In this document: positions 8,701-16,198 of the stretch, piece after piece | Numbering within the stretch: position 1 is the first letter of the stretch | How the letters are laid out: every line of letters begins with the position of its first letter | Source of the DNA: Clostridium sp. CM027 | GTDB lineage: Bacteria; Bacillota; Clostridia; Clostridiales; Clostridiaceae | Assembly (NCBI RefSeq): GCF_024730565.1 | Contig: NZ_CP077725.1 | Location: forward strand, 3,366,501-3,430,500 | Direction of reading: 5' to 3' | DNA: 64,000 nucleotides | Position numbers and translations under genes: made by a program | Notes under the pieces: generated by a model | Seen by the model: the letters and a program-made list of their open reading frames with translations, nothing else | Databases searched by the model: none | Told to the model about the DNA's origin: nothing

Positions 8701-11352
8701 TTACAAACTGATATTAAGGATTTTGTGTGCAGTAGTCATTTAAGAGATAAAGAAAATAAACCTGGAGGGCTCTTTATACTTAATAAGGCTACTATTATGG
8801 AGGAGGATATAGAGCTTTTAATAGCTATAGCTAGAATAGTTATAGATTCCCGCAAGGGAATGTTAGTATCTCAAATTCAGAACAATTTAAAGAAAATAGA
8901 AAAACAACCATTATTACAGATTGTAGAAAATCAATTTAAATGGAAAGAGCACAAGTTTAATATGAAACCGTTAGAGTACTTTAATGACTTAGGAGGCTTT
9001 AATGTAGAAAGTGAAAACTATACTATTCTACTTAAGGATTTTAATAATACACCAGCACCTTGGATAAATGTAATTTCAAATGGTGATTTTGGATTCCATG
9101 TATCAGAATGTGGATCAGCTTATACATGGTACCTTAATAGCCGCGAAAATAAAATTACTAATTGGTCTAATGATTGGGTAAGCGATGAATGCTCAGAAGC
9201 TATATATTTGCGAGATGATGCTTATGGCAATGTGTGGAGCATTACACCTAAACCAATAAGGGATGGTGGAGAATACTTAATTGAGCATGGCTTTGGATAT
9301 TCAAATTTCAAGCATGAAGCTTTTGGAATTATGGGTGAAGTAACCATGTTTGTGCCTAGGTCGCATAACGTTAAGCTATGCAAAATAAAACTTAGAAATA
9401 ATAGTGATATAGCAAGAGATATAAGTATAACCTACTACGCAGAACTTGTGATGGGGGTTGTACGAGAGCATACTGCTCAGCATATTGTTACTCATTTGAA
9501 TGAAGAGAAGGAATATATATATGCTACAAATTGTTATAGTCAGCATTTTGGGAAAATAAATGCTTTCTTAAGATTATTTGGAGGCGGGCAACAAAGCTTT
9601 ACTGGCAATAGAAGTGAATTTTTAGGCAGAGGAGGAAGTGTAGAGGAACCTGAGGTACTAAAGAGAGTAAGACTTTCAAACAATGTAGGAGCAGGACTCG
9701 ATCCATGTCTTGCAGTCACTTCAAAAATTCATATAGAACCTAATATGGAGATTGAATTAGTAGCGATGCTTGGTGGAAATGAAAATTTGGAAAATGTTTC
9801 TAAAACTATTGGCGAATTTGAAGATTTTAAGAGAGTGGATACTGAACTCGAAAATGTAAAGAACTATTGGAACAAATTACTTCATACGTTGCAAGTTAAG
9901 ACTCCGGATAAGAGTATGGACTTAATGCTTAATGGATGGCTAATGTACCAAACTATAGTGTGCAGGTTATGGTCGAGAACTGCTTTTTACCAATCTGGTG
10001 GAGCTTATGGCTTTAGAGATCAGCTTCAGGATGTTATGTCACTAGGCATGATTGAGCCAAGTATGACTAAAAAACAGATTCTATACAGTGCTTCAAGGCA
10101 ATTTGTTGAAGGTGATGTGCAACATTGGTGGCATCCGGTTGTAGATAGTGGTATAAGAACAAGGTTCTCCGATGACTTATTATGGCTACCTTATGTCACT
10201 ATGGATTATATAAAAAACACAGGGGATTTTTCTATTCTTGATCAGCAAGCTCAGTATTTAATGGATACGCCACTAACAGACGGTGAAGATGAAAGATATA
10301 ATATTTCTGGAAGGGCAGATTTTACAGGTAGTATATATGAACATTGCATAAAAGCTATAGATAAAAGCCTTAAATTCGGTCCTCATAACATTCCACTAAT
10401 GGGTAGTGGAGATTGGAATGATGGAATGAGTACCGTTGGGAATAAGGGCAAAGGTGAAAGCGTATGGCTTGGTTGGTTCTTATATGATATACTAGGAGAT
10501 TTCTTTGAAGCTTGCACATATAAAAACGATGATGAAAGAATAAAGAAATACAAGGAGATGCAAGAATATATAAGGATAAATCTAGAGGAAAACGCATGGG
10601 ATGGTAATTGGTATAGGAGAGCATATTTTGATGACGGCACGCCACTAGGATCATCTCAAAATGAGGAGTGTAAGATAGATTCCCTATCTCAATCATGGGC
10701 AGTTATATCAGGAGCTGCAGATAAAGAAAGGGCAGAGGAGGCTATGAAGTCATTAGAGCATTATTTAATAAAAGAAGATAATGGAATGATTTTGCTTTTA
10801 ACTCCTCCTTTTAATAAATCTACTTTGGAGCCAGGTTATATAAAAGGCTATGTGCCGGGAGTTAGAGAGAATGGTGGACAATATACACACGCTGCAACTT
10901 GGGTAATTCTTGCCTTTGCTAAACTTTACAAAGGTGACATGGCGGCAAAGCTCTATAATATGATAAACCCTATTAATCATACAAAAACACTGCCTCAGTG
11001 TGAAAGATATAAAACTGAGCCTTACGTAATGACTGCTGATGTTTATGGAAAAGAACCTCATGTAGGACGCGGAGGGTGGAGTTGGTATACTGGAACCTCA
11101 GGGTGGATGTATAGAACGGGAATAGAGGCGATTTTAGGGTTTAAACTAAAGGAGGGAAAAGGGTTTACCATTGAACCTTGTGTGCCAGAGGAATGGCCAC
11201 AGTATGAGATTATATATAAAAAAGATAAATTCGAATATGTGATTGAGGTTAAGCGCCAGGGAAACAAAGGAATTTGGCTTGATGGTAATTTATGCGAAGA
11301 TGGATTGGTTCCATTTATTGATGGAGTGCATAAAGTTGAAGTTATAATATAA
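2731..11352 (+). CDS. giant cyclic beta-1,2-glucan synthase-like protein (GT84, cyclization domain, GH94 modules)
   Basis: This is a single uninterrupted frame of about 2873 aa. An in-frame TTG lies at 2656, but the ATG at 2731 has a proper AAAGGGTG site and opens directly into a membrane helix, so I start there. The order is N-terminal helix (1-22), a cytosolic stretch, two helices near 425-480, a glycosyltransferase with DADTK near 642 and RLHRWTRGDWQ near 787, more helices (about 825-1000), a glycoamylase-like/cyclization region (about 1020-1560, with STVDSGN and HHEGMS), two GH94-type beta-sandwich regions (about 1580-1860 and 2080-2370) and a GH94 (alpha/alpha)6 barrel with GSGDWNDGM near 2558. 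NdvB/ChvB-type enzymes build beta-1,2-glucan from UDP-glucose, trim it by phosphorolysis and cyclize it. Function here is inferred from this architecture. No exporter gene is adjacent. Confidence 0.88.
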   Translation: MPYATLGAIAVISILIYIVIRKNLNYYEEENLLKDVPTINVNREDLEKHAFEMARHYADVKNTNCKKKLISNLDRSYEKILNGYDSMDKEEKNKKDVLPASEWLLDNLYLVEKEYKSIKYNMPQNYYKDLPVIYKGFMKGYPRVYHIAIEIASHTDGRMDETVIENFIRAYQRSAVLTSGELWAIPIMLRIALIQNISRITEKIVKAKQDKKEAEKVAERLINAFNEDKIVKEIYLLENEKFTFNSHFTERLLKLLRDNGIDSKEVYDFIDERLGAQETSLEEIIVLEHQMEANFEISMANSINSIRVIEGLNWENYFEKLSAVEGILREDPSHIYREMDFQSRDKYRHEIERISKNIKLPESYIAKKAIECCEESEFSENNTYEQHVGYYLIDKGLNKLKRKIGYENTGIERLKNSIKKNVENFYIGTIIIFTTIIICLIIASSLLNDSNKDLWRYCLAIIVILVPCSEIVISIFNWSVSVLSTPSFIPKMDFKEVIPEKYSTVVVIPTLLNNPSRVVELINDLEVYYLANAQENLFFALLGDFKDSDTEEEVEDKSIVNVGLLAIESLNKKYCKPDKKIFFFLNRHRQYNEKENKWIGFERKRGKLMEFNEFLRGNENTSYDVISSNSLNLRKVKYVITLDADTKLPRDSAKKLIGAMAHPLNNAVINNSKKKVDRGYGLMQPRVGVSILSANKTLFSKIFSGETGIDIYTTAVSDVYQDLFGEGIFTGKGIYNVDVFNYMLKDEIPENTVLSHDLLEGCYVRTALVTDVEFIDGYPAYYNSSCMRLHRWTRGDWQLLPWLTKHSPINKISKWKIFDNLRRSLLAPSITILLILALGGILPDGTDKWVIAAFVAVLAPILFDVSEAVVSPAAGISLSGKIQNGSMAIEQIFLIICFIPFQAYMMLDAIIRTLYRIMVSKKNLLEWQTAADVEVKLGKKLKNFIAFMWIESAISLLILFLAFNSSLSIGFLSIPSCVLWFLSPVIAYVISRDRSLETFKMMVEEKIFLRKLSRKTWAYFEDFVNDENNWLGPDNYQEDPPNGLAQRTSPTNMGMELTSNIVAYDLGYIGIMEVTQRIEKIMTSIEDMVTYKGHFYNWYDTKTKTPLYPRYVSTVDSGNLVGYLWLVSQSLEEYLCNPIFNLVQVEGLQDTIRLASEEIEESKEMKELYHEVIVTLGNDKTDFYSWRTVLVDLASRVTEVQKGKEPYWNKKLKGDVDKFLEEINEFFPWFEFIHEKNFDIDISNSLKSLIENTAINCIPEKTTNILNMLNGMSKSDESLEKLKDLLQNTKEKAQVVISSIESLKERLNSMAEATDFKMLYDEERELFRIGYDVENDSLGKSYYDLLASESRQASFVAIAKGDVPKKHWFKLGRSMTLMGKSKGLVSWSGTMFEYMMPLLIMKNYPETMLDETYKAVIGAQKKYCNERGVPFGISESAFYNFDINSNYQYKAFGVAGVGLKSGLEDELVIAPYATVMALQTDFRGSYDNLKSLALEGLEGTYGFYEAVDYTKNRMLKEEPKAIIKCFMIHHEGMSLMAIDNVLLNNILQKRFHTLPKVKATELLLQEKISKRVVYDRKYKFNISGTTIGKQKIIVRKYITAKTETPETHLISNGSYSLMISNSGSGYAMRDRTMIYRWREDVTKDNTGMFVYIKDMDEHEYFSAAYEPCKKVGNSYEVTFALDKAEFTRDDGDITTRTEITVSTEDDSEVRRLSITNHGTVSKSLEITSYLEVTLAHYDADIVHPAFGNLFVKTEYIDNPSCILATRRPRAKGKNQPWIMQTVATEGTTVGTVQYETSRESFIGRGENTIHPIAMKQDSILSNTVGAVLDPIVSMRRRVNIKPGETCIIAFTTSIADSKVEVISLAKKYSELHNVNAVFELAWSQTQVDMKYLGIKSSQANLYQVMASKILFLNSTFKQREENIKNVKKGQFTLWGYGISGDLPIILLIVRESKDKDLVRQLLNAHEYLSLKGLRVDLVIINLQKASYDQPLQTDIKDFVCSSHLRDKENKPGGLFILNKATIMEEDIELLIAIARIVIDSRKGMLVSQIQNNLKKIEKQPLLQIVENQFKWKEHKFNMKPLEYFNDLGGFNVESENYTILLKDFNNTPAPWINVISNGDFGFHVSECGSAYTWYLNSRENKITNWSNDWVSDECSEAIYLRDDAYGNVWSITPKPIRDGGEYLIEHGFGYSNFKHEAFGIMGEVTMFVPRSHNVKLCKIKLRNNSDIARDISITYYAELVMGVVREHTAQHIVTHLNEEKEYIYATNCYSQHFGKINAFLRLFGGGQQSFTGNRSEFLGRGGSVEEPEVLKRVRLSNNVGAGLDPCLAVTSKIHIEPNMEIELVAMLGGNENLENVSKTIGEFEDFKRVDTELENVKNYWNKLLHTLQVKTPDKSMDLMLNGWLMYQTIVCRLWSRTAFYQSGGAYGFRDQLQDVMSLGMIEPSMTKKQILYSASRQFVEGDVQHWWHPVVDSGIRTRFSDDLLWLPYVTMDYIKNTGDFSILDQQAQYLMDTPLTDGEDERYNISGRADFTGSIYEHCIKAIDKSLKFGPHNIPLMGSGDWNDGMSTVGNKGKGESVWLGWFLYDILGDFFEACTYKNDDERIKKYKEMQEYIRINLEENAWDGNWYRRAYFDDGTPLGSSQNEECKIDSLSQSWAVISGAADKERAEEAMKSLEHYLIKEDNGMILLLTPPFNKSTLEPGYIKGYVPGVRENGGQYTHAATWVILAFAKLYKGDMAAKLYNMINPINHTKTLPQCERYKTEPYVMTADVYGKEPHVGRGGWSWYTGTSGWMYRTGIEAILGFKLKEGKGFTIEPCVPEEWPQYEIIYKKDKFEYVIEVKRQGNKGIWLDGNLCEDGLVPFIDGVHKVEVII

Positions 11353-11353
11353 A

Positions 11354-11392
11354 AAAACAGGTGACTTCTAATAAGAAGTCATCTGTTTTTAT
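11354..11392. terminator. bidirectional terminator between convergent genes
   Basis: AAAACAGGTGACTTCT pairs with AGAAGTCATCTGTTTT through about 16 bp with one G-U pair and a 3-nt loop. There are T-runs on both strands. It serves the glucan synthase gene and the convergent 71-aa gene. Confidence 0.9.
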
Positions 11393-11406
11393 AGCTTTAA
11401 AACAAG

Positions 11407-11622
11407 TTAGTCTTCTGTATCTGGAATTTCTTGGCCACCATTATAGGTATAGTCAAATTCAACATTGGATATATTCATAGAAACTATAGGATCAGTTACT
11501 GGGTTTGGTAGCATAGTAGAATCATTTTCAGAGTAAGATCTTATCTCCTTCTCTTCTAATTCATAAAAATCTCTATCGTAGGGTGCATATACTTTTGTTT
11601 GCTTCTTAAGGTCCTTAGTCAT
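11407..11622 (-). CDS. hypothetical small acidic protein, 71 aa
   Basis: Two close ATGs follow an AAGGAGG site. Only the one at 11622 has normal spacing (7 nt), giving MTKDLKKQTKVYAPYDRDFY and a 71-residue protein. It is hydrophilic and acidic, with no signal peptide, membrane segment or cysteine, and ends in TYNGGQEIPDTED. I do not recognise a family. The strong ribosome binding site and the shared terminator argue that it is expressed. Its 5' side faces a family A repeat. Confidence 0.65.
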   Translation of the reverse strand: MTKDLKKQTKVYAPYDRDFYELEEKEIRSYSENDSTMLPNPVTDPIVSMNISNVEFDYTYNGGQEIPDTED

Positions 11623-11698
11623 GTTCATACCTCCTTTTATATTATATTGTATTATATAGTATTCCACGAAAGAGAGAAAAAAATGAAGGTAATATTAG

Positions 11699-11835
11699 TT
11701 AAATCATCTCCTGCGGAGCTGCAACAGCTTCACAGAAGATGCATAGCTTCTAAGAAGATAAATTGACGACTTCAGAAGGCGAATTATACTCCCACTTATA
11801 GAAATGGGATACTTTTCTTCTGAAATGTCGTTAAA
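11699..11835 (+). repeat. dispersed palindromic element, family A, copy 1
   Basis: The element runs from TTAAATCATC to AATGTCGTTAAA. Its left hairpin is CTCC-TGC-GGAG. The outer stem CGACTTCAGAAG (11767-11778) pairs with CTTCTGAAATGTCG (11817-11830) with a small bulge, enclosing a degenerate copy of the inner hairpin CTCCCACTT/AAATGGGAT. Similar elements lie at 22922, 30341 and 40792. It occupies most of the 400 bases between the 71-aa gene and desulfoferrodoxin; the rest is AT-rich, with no other feature seen. Confidence 0.8.
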
Positions 11836-12023
11836 TTATATTGGTGCATATAATGAATTAAATTAGCATAAAATACATATGTAAATAAAATTCAAAAAAA
11901 AGAGGTAATTTTCAAACAAATGTAGAATAATATATATCTAATTACTATCAATAGATAACGGTTATAAATTGAAAAAATATAATAAGTATTTTATAGATTT
12001 TCAAATTTAAAGGAGGAATAAAA

Positions 12024-12398
12024 ATGACTGAATTAAGACAAATTTACAAATGCGATGTATGTGGAAATATAGTTGAAGTTGTTCATAACGCTGGCGGAAC
12101 TTTAGTATGTTGTGGAAAACCAATGACACTTAAAGTAGAAAATACTCAGGATGCAGCAGCTGAAAAACATGTTCCCGTAATTGAAAAAATAGAAGGTGGA
12201 ATTAGGGTTAAGGTTGGAGCAGTTGAGCACCCAATGCTTGAAGAACATCATATTGAATTTATTGAAGTACACACAGAAAATAAGGTGTACAGAAAATACT
12301 TAAAACTAGGTGATAAACCAGAAGCAGAATTTAAGTTAGAAGAAAAAGTGGTATTCGTAAGAGAATACTGTAATTTACACGGACTTTGGAAAGCATAA
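12024..12398 (+). CDS. dfx: desulfoferrodoxin (superoxide reductase)
   Basis: The 124-aa protein has both iron centres intact. The N-terminal rubredoxin-like centre uses C10, C13, C29 and C30. The superoxide-reducing centre has H49, H69, H75, C116 and H119, the same positions as in the classical Desulfovibrio enzyme. It reduces superoxide to hydrogen peroxide with electrons from rubredoxin, an oxygen-defence activity typical of strict anaerobes, and acts in the cytosol. The ATG follows AAAGGAGGAATAAAA. It appears monocistronic; the trpS leader promoter begins just after its stop. Confidence 0.97.
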   Translation: MTELRQIYKCDVCGNIVEVVHNAGGTLVCCGKPMTLKVENTQDAAAEKHVPVIEKIEGGIRVKVGAVEHPMLEEHHIEFIEVHTENKVYRKYLKLGDKPEAEFKLEEKVVFVREYCNLHGLWKA

Positions 12399-12413
12399 AA
12401 TTTAAAATTATTA

Positions 12414-12445
12414 TTGACAATTTAAGTGAATAGGCATAATATAAT
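12414..12445 (+). promoter_or_regulatory. putative sigma-A promoter of the trpS T-box leader
   Basis: A perfect TTGACA lies at 12414-12419, with CATAAT/TATAAT candidates at 12435-12445. Spacing is not ideal for either -10 (15 or 20 nt), so the exact -10 is uncertain. Position immediately upstream of the T-box supports the call. Confidence 0.5.
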
Positions 12446-12454
12446 TTAAATAAC

Positions 12455-12723
12455 TTATAATGTTATAGTCTTTGATGAGAAGTAAGTAAATTTAAAAACA
12501 GATTCACAGAGAGTCGTTGATGGTGGAATTACGATAACTATGTTTAAATTGAATGGATCTCTAAGACTCGGGATGAAATGCAGTAGTCCTTGACGTAAGC
12601 CTTACGTTATAAAGGTAGGATATACAAGTGTATCTGTTTAAGTAGAAGCTTTAATGTAGCTTGTAAGTGTTAGGTGGTACCGTGTATATACGCCCTATGG
12701 ATTTATCCATAGGGCTTTTTTTG
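12455..12723 (+). ncRNA. T-box leader of trpS, specifier UGG (Trp)
   Basis: A T-box riboswitch senses uncharged tRNA by pairing with its anticodon and acceptor end. Stem I contains GAATGGATCT with the specifier TGG at 12554-12556, matching tryptophan. The conserved antiterminator bulge is AGGTGGTACCG (12672-12682). The terminator stem GCCCTATGG/CCATAGGGC ends in a T-run at about 12722. Starvation for charged tRNA-Trp should favour readthrough into trpS. Confidence 0.93.
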
Positions 12724-12813
12724 TATTTAGCACATTTAGAATAATGAAAAAATAAGATATTGATTAGAAAGCATATGAACAAGAATTAGCATTCGGATCA
12801 ATATATGATTTTC

Positions 12814-12862
<49 letters not shown>

Positions 12863-12875
12863 GGAGATGATTATT

Positions 12876-13871
12876 TTGGAAGAAAATAAAAAGGTGATAT
12901 TTAGTGGGATTCAACCTTCGGGCGACTTAACACTAGGAAATTATTTAGGAGCTATAAAAAATTGGGTTAAATTACAAGAAGAATATGAATGCTATTTTTG
13001 TGTGGTGGATTTACACGCGATTACAGTAAAGCAAGAACCAAAGGATTTGAGAAGAAGAACCTTAGAAATGTTGGCTATTTACATAGCTTCAGGTATTGAT
13101 CCTGAGAAAAATACTATGTTTATTCAATCACATGTATCCGCACATAGTGAAGCTGCTTGGCTTTTAACTTGTTCTACTTACATGGGAGAATTAAGCAGAA
13201 TGACTCAATACAAAGAAAAATCTAAAAACAGTGAGAGTGTAGGAGCAGGATTATTGACATATCCGGTGCTAATGGCATCAGATATTTTATTATATCAAAC
13301 TAATTTAGTGCCTGTAGGAAAAGATCAAACTCAGCATCTTGAAATTGCCAGGGATATAGCTGAAAGATTCAATAAAACCTATAGTGATACCTTTGTAATA
13401 CCTGAACCATATATAGGTAAATCGGGGGCTAAGGTAATGGATCTACAAGAACCAACTAAAAAAATGTCTAAATCAGGAGAGAATGTTAATGGATTCATTT
13501 TAATAATGGACCCACCGGAAGTTATAAGAAAGAAAGTAAACAGATCAGTTACAGATAGCTTAGGGGTTGTTAAGTATAACGACGAACAATTAGGCGTTAA
13601 GAACTTAATGACTATATTAATGGCTATAACTGGTATTTCTATAGGTGAAATAGAAGAAAAATATGAAGGATTAGGTTATGCTCAATTTAAAAAAGATGTA
13701 GCAGAAGCAATAGTTGCAGAACTTGAACCTATACAGATAAAGATTAAGGAATACATAGGGAAAAAAGCTTATTTAGAAGAAATTTATAAAAAGGGTTCGG
13801 AAAAAGCTAACTATGTGGCTAATAAGACACTAAGGAAAATGCAAAAGAAAATAGGATTTATACCAAGATAA
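12876..13871 (+). CDS. trpS: tryptophan-tRNA ligase
   Basis: This class I aminoacyl-tRNA synthetase (331 aa) attaches tryptophan to tRNA-Trp. The HIGH-type motif is in PSGDLTLGNYLGA and the KMSKS motif in KKMSKSGEN. An ATG at 12867 would touch the AGGAG site with no spacer, whereas the TTG at 12876 lies about 9 nt from it and gives MEENKKVIFSGIQP, so the TTG is preferred. The T-box leader upstream with a UGG specifier independently confirms the amino acid. Confidence 0.96.
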   Translation: MEENKKVIFSGIQPSGDLTLGNYLGAIKNWVKLQEEYECYFCVVDLHAITVKQEPKDLRRRTLEMLAIYIASGIDPEKNTMFIQSHVSAHSEAAWLLTCSTYMGELSRMTQYKEKSKNSESVGAGLLTYPVLMASDILLYQTNLVPVGKDQTQHLEIARDIAERFNKTYSDTFVIPEPYIGKSGAKVMDLQEPTKKMSKSGENVNGFILIMDPPEVIRKKVNRSVTDSLGVVKYNDEQLGVKNLMTILMAITGISIGEIEEKYEGLGYAQFKKDVAEAIVAELEPIQIKIKEYIGKKAYLEEIYKKGSEKANYVANKTLRKMQKKIGFIPR

Positions 13872-14089
13872 AGTATAAAATTCTCCAGGGGGACTTGTAA
13901 TAAGAAACTTCATACTATAATATATAGCTCACAGCTGGTAGTACAACCTTAGTTGACAGATTTCTTGATTAAAGCTAGAATTGATAGGTAGAGAAATGAA
14001 AAGTGAAATTTAGAACCACTAGCAGTTCAGAGAGTGGTTGTAAGAATATATATATGTGCATGTAAAAAAATAAAAGGAGCGTGATGACC

Positions 14090-15691
14090 TTGGCGGATTA
14101 CATAAAAGAGATTGAAAAAAGAAGAACATTTGCTATAATTTCCCATCCGGATGCTGGTAAAACTACACTGACGGAAAAATTATTATTATATGGGGGCGCA
14201 ATAAGGCTTGCAGGTTCAGTTAAAGCTAGAAAAGCGTCTAAACATGCAGTTTCTGACTGGATGGAAATAGAGAAACAAAGAGGTATTTCTGTTACATCTT
14301 CAGTTATGCAATTTGATTATAATAATTTTTGTATAAATATACTTGATACACCAGGTCACCAAGACTTTAGTGAAGATACTTACAGAACCCTCATGGCAGC
14401 GGATAGTGCTGTAATGATTATTGATGGTGCAAAAGGGGTCGAGGAACAAACAAGAAAGCTATTTCATGTTTGTAGCATTAGAGAAATACCTATTTTTACA
14501 TTTATTAATAAGATGGATAGAGAAACTAGAGATATATTTGAACTTATGGAAGAAATAGAAAATGAATTTGGAATTAGATCTTATCCAATAAATTGGCCTA
14601 TAGGTTGTGGGGTAGATTTCAAAGGGGTTTATGATCGACGTACAAAGGAAATCATTGTTTTTGATGATGGAAAGCATGGCCAAATAGAAGCTAAAGAGAC
14701 AAAAATAAGTATTAACGATGAAAAGGCAATCGAACTTATTGGTGAAACATTATATGAAAAGCTTATGGAAGATATGGAGCTTTTAGATGTAGCAGGGGAT
14801 GAATTTGATTTGGACAAAGTTGCTAAAGGAGAACTTACTCCGGTGTTCTTTGGAAGTGCTTCAACTAATTTTGGAGTTGAGCCTTTTTTAGATAACTTTT
14901 TACAATTAACTTCAGCGCCGTTACCAAGAAATTCAAGTATAGGGAAAATTGATGTTTTTAGTAAGGGCTTTTCTGCCTTTGTATTTAAAATTCAGGCTAA
15001 TATGAATAAAGCTCACCGGGATAGGATGGCGTTTATGAGAATTTGTTCTGGAGAGTTCCAAAAGGGCATGGATGTTTATCATGTACAAGGCGGTAATAAA
15101 ATAAAATTAGCACAACCTCAACAATTTTTAGCACAAGAGAGAGAAATAGTGGACACGGCTTATGCAGGAGATATTATTGGAGTTTTTGATCCAGGTATAT
15201 TTAGCATAGGAGACACCATATGTTCTTCTTCAAATAAATTTGAGTTCGAAGGAATACCAACTTTTGCGCCAGAACATTTTGCAAGGGTGAGAACTGTTGA
15301 TACCATGAAGAGAAAGCAATTTATAAAGGGCGTTACACAAATAGCTCAAGAAGGCGCAATCCAAGTATTTAAGGAACTTCATATAGGGATTGAACAAATC
15401 ATAGTTGGGGTTGTAGGAGTACTTCAGTTTGAAGTATTAGAGTTCAGACTTAAAAATGAATATAATGTAGATATTAAGATAGAAAGGTTAGCATTTAAAC
15501 ATATAAGATGGATTGAAAAGTGTAATATAGATATAGATAAAGAAAAACTCAACTTGACTAGTGATGCTAGGATAGTTAAAGACCTTAAGGACAGAAACCT
15601 ATTAGTATTCCAAAATGAGTGGGGTATTAGCTGGGCGACAGAGCATAATAAAGGCTTGATTTTATCAGACATTGGTAAAGATAAGGACTAA
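14090..15691 (+). CDS. prfC: peptide chain release factor 3
   Basis: RF3 is a translational GTPase that removes RF1/RF2 from the ribosome after termination. GTPase motifs are SHPDAGKTT (G1), RGISVTSS (G2), DTPGHQDF (G3) and NKMD (G4), followed by the EF-Tu-like domain 2 and the RF3 C-terminal domain. Three in-frame starts crowd the AAAGGAG site: GTG 14081 (1 nt away), ATG 14084 (4 nt) and TTG 14090 (10 nt). The TTG gives the family-typical MADYIKEIEKRRTFAI (533 aa) and is preferred. The 200 bases upstream contain a 7-bp hairpin (AACCACT/AGTGGTT) of unknown role. Confidence 0.95.
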   Translation: MADYIKEIEKRRTFAIISHPDAGKTTLTEKLLLYGGAIRLAGSVKARKASKHAVSDWMEIEKQRGISVTSSVMQFDYNNFCINILDTPGHQDFSEDTYRTLMAADSAVMIIDGAKGVEEQTRKLFHVCSIREIPIFTFINKMDRETRDIFELMEEIENEFGIRSYPINWPIGCGVDFKGVYDRRTKEIIVFDDGKHGQIEAKETKISINDEKAIELIGETLYEKLMEDMELLDVAGDEFDLDKVAKGELTPVFFGSASTNFGVEPFLDNFLQLTSAPLPRNSSIGKIDVFSKGFSAFVFKIQANMNKAHRDRMAFMRICSGEFQKGMDVYHVQGGNKIKLAQPQQFLAQEREIVDTAYAGDIIGVFDPGIFSIGDTICSSSNKFEFEGIPTFAPEHFARVRTVDTMKRKQFIKGVTQIAQEGAIQVFKELHIGIEQIIVGVVGVLQFEVLEFRLKNEYNVDIKIERLAFKHIRWIEKCNIDIDKEKLNLTSDARIVKDLKDRNLLVFQNEWGISWATEHNKGLILSDIGKDKD

Positions 15692-15707
15692 ATAAAAAAT
15701 AAAAGAA

Positions 15708-15740
15708 AAATCTCTTGAATTAATTTCAAGAGATTTTTTC
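15708..15740. terminator. bidirectional terminator between prfC and the 51-aa gene
   Basis: AAATCTCTTGAA pairs perfectly with TTCAAGAGATTT around a 5-nt loop. T-runs flank it on both strands. Confidence 0.92.
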
Positions 15741-15755
15741 ACGTTTAGAAGGTTT

Positions 15756-15911
15756 TTACATGTTTCTTTTTCTGCTAGATAGAACATCAATTACAAATAC
15801 AATCGCAGCAACTACTAGCAGGATATTAATTAAACTTCCACCTATGCTGAAAAGAACTCCCATTAACCAAAATAACACTACAAATCCACCTAACCAACGT
15901 AAAAAGGTCAT
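15756..15911 (-). CDS. lmo0937 family small membrane protein, 51 aa
   Basis: This short minus-strand gene has a strong GGAGGTGG site before the ATG at 15911. The product starts MTFLRWLGGFVVLFWLMGVL, continues with a second hydrophobic stretch (INILLVVAAIVFVIDVL) and ends in SSRKRNM. Two hydrophobic helices with a short basic tail match the lmo0937 family of tiny Firmicute membrane proteins, whose function is not known. A plus-strand frame over the same bases has no ribosome binding site and is its shadow. A tandem repeat with dyad symmetry lies about 60 nt upstream of its start. Confidence 0.85.
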   Translation of the reverse strand: MTFLRWLGGFVVLFWLMGVLFSIGGSLINILLVVAAIVFVIDVLSSRKRNM

Positions 15912-15968
15912 ATTTCCACCTCCACTTATTAAAATTACAATTTAATATAAGATTAAAAACCCATAAGA

Positions 15969-16045
15969 GTGGCGTTATCTACTAAAGTAGCGTTATCTAC
16001 TAAAGTAGAGTTATCTACTAAAGTAGAGTTATCTACTAAAGTGGC
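15969..16045. repeat. four tandem 18-bp units, each with a CTACTAAAGTAG dyad
   Basis: The unit GTAGAGTTATCTACTAAA (variants GTGGC, GTAGC, GTAGA) occurs four times, followed by GTGGC. Each unit junction forms CTACT-AA-AGTAG (the last is CTACTAAAGTGG). It lies between the divergent 51-aa membrane protein and ECF S-component genes. This looks like an operator or iteron array, but its role is inferred only from layout. Confidence 0.85.
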
Positions 16046-16198
16046 TTATATATAGTATTTATTATTTTAGCAAAGTATATGCAATATATTTGTGGAAAAG
16101 TGTATGCATACATTTGAAAAGATGATAAATGTTGTATATAATGATGTTAGAAAGACGCTTAAGGATATATTAAAGATTTAATTTTAGGGGGGATAAAC

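Noticed and set aside
13872-14080. T-box or other riboswitch before prfC
   Set aside because: There is a short hairpin (AACCACT/AGTGGTT) and some leader-like sequence, but no T-box core GGTGG and no terminator, and prfC is not an expected target.
15760-15945. Plus-strand 61-aa frame
   Set aside because: It has no ribosome binding site and mirrors a minus-strand gene (15756-15911) with a strong site and a recognisable family.
15969-16045. CRISPR array
   Set aside because: Units are 18-bp tandem repeats with no spacers between them, and no cas genes are present.
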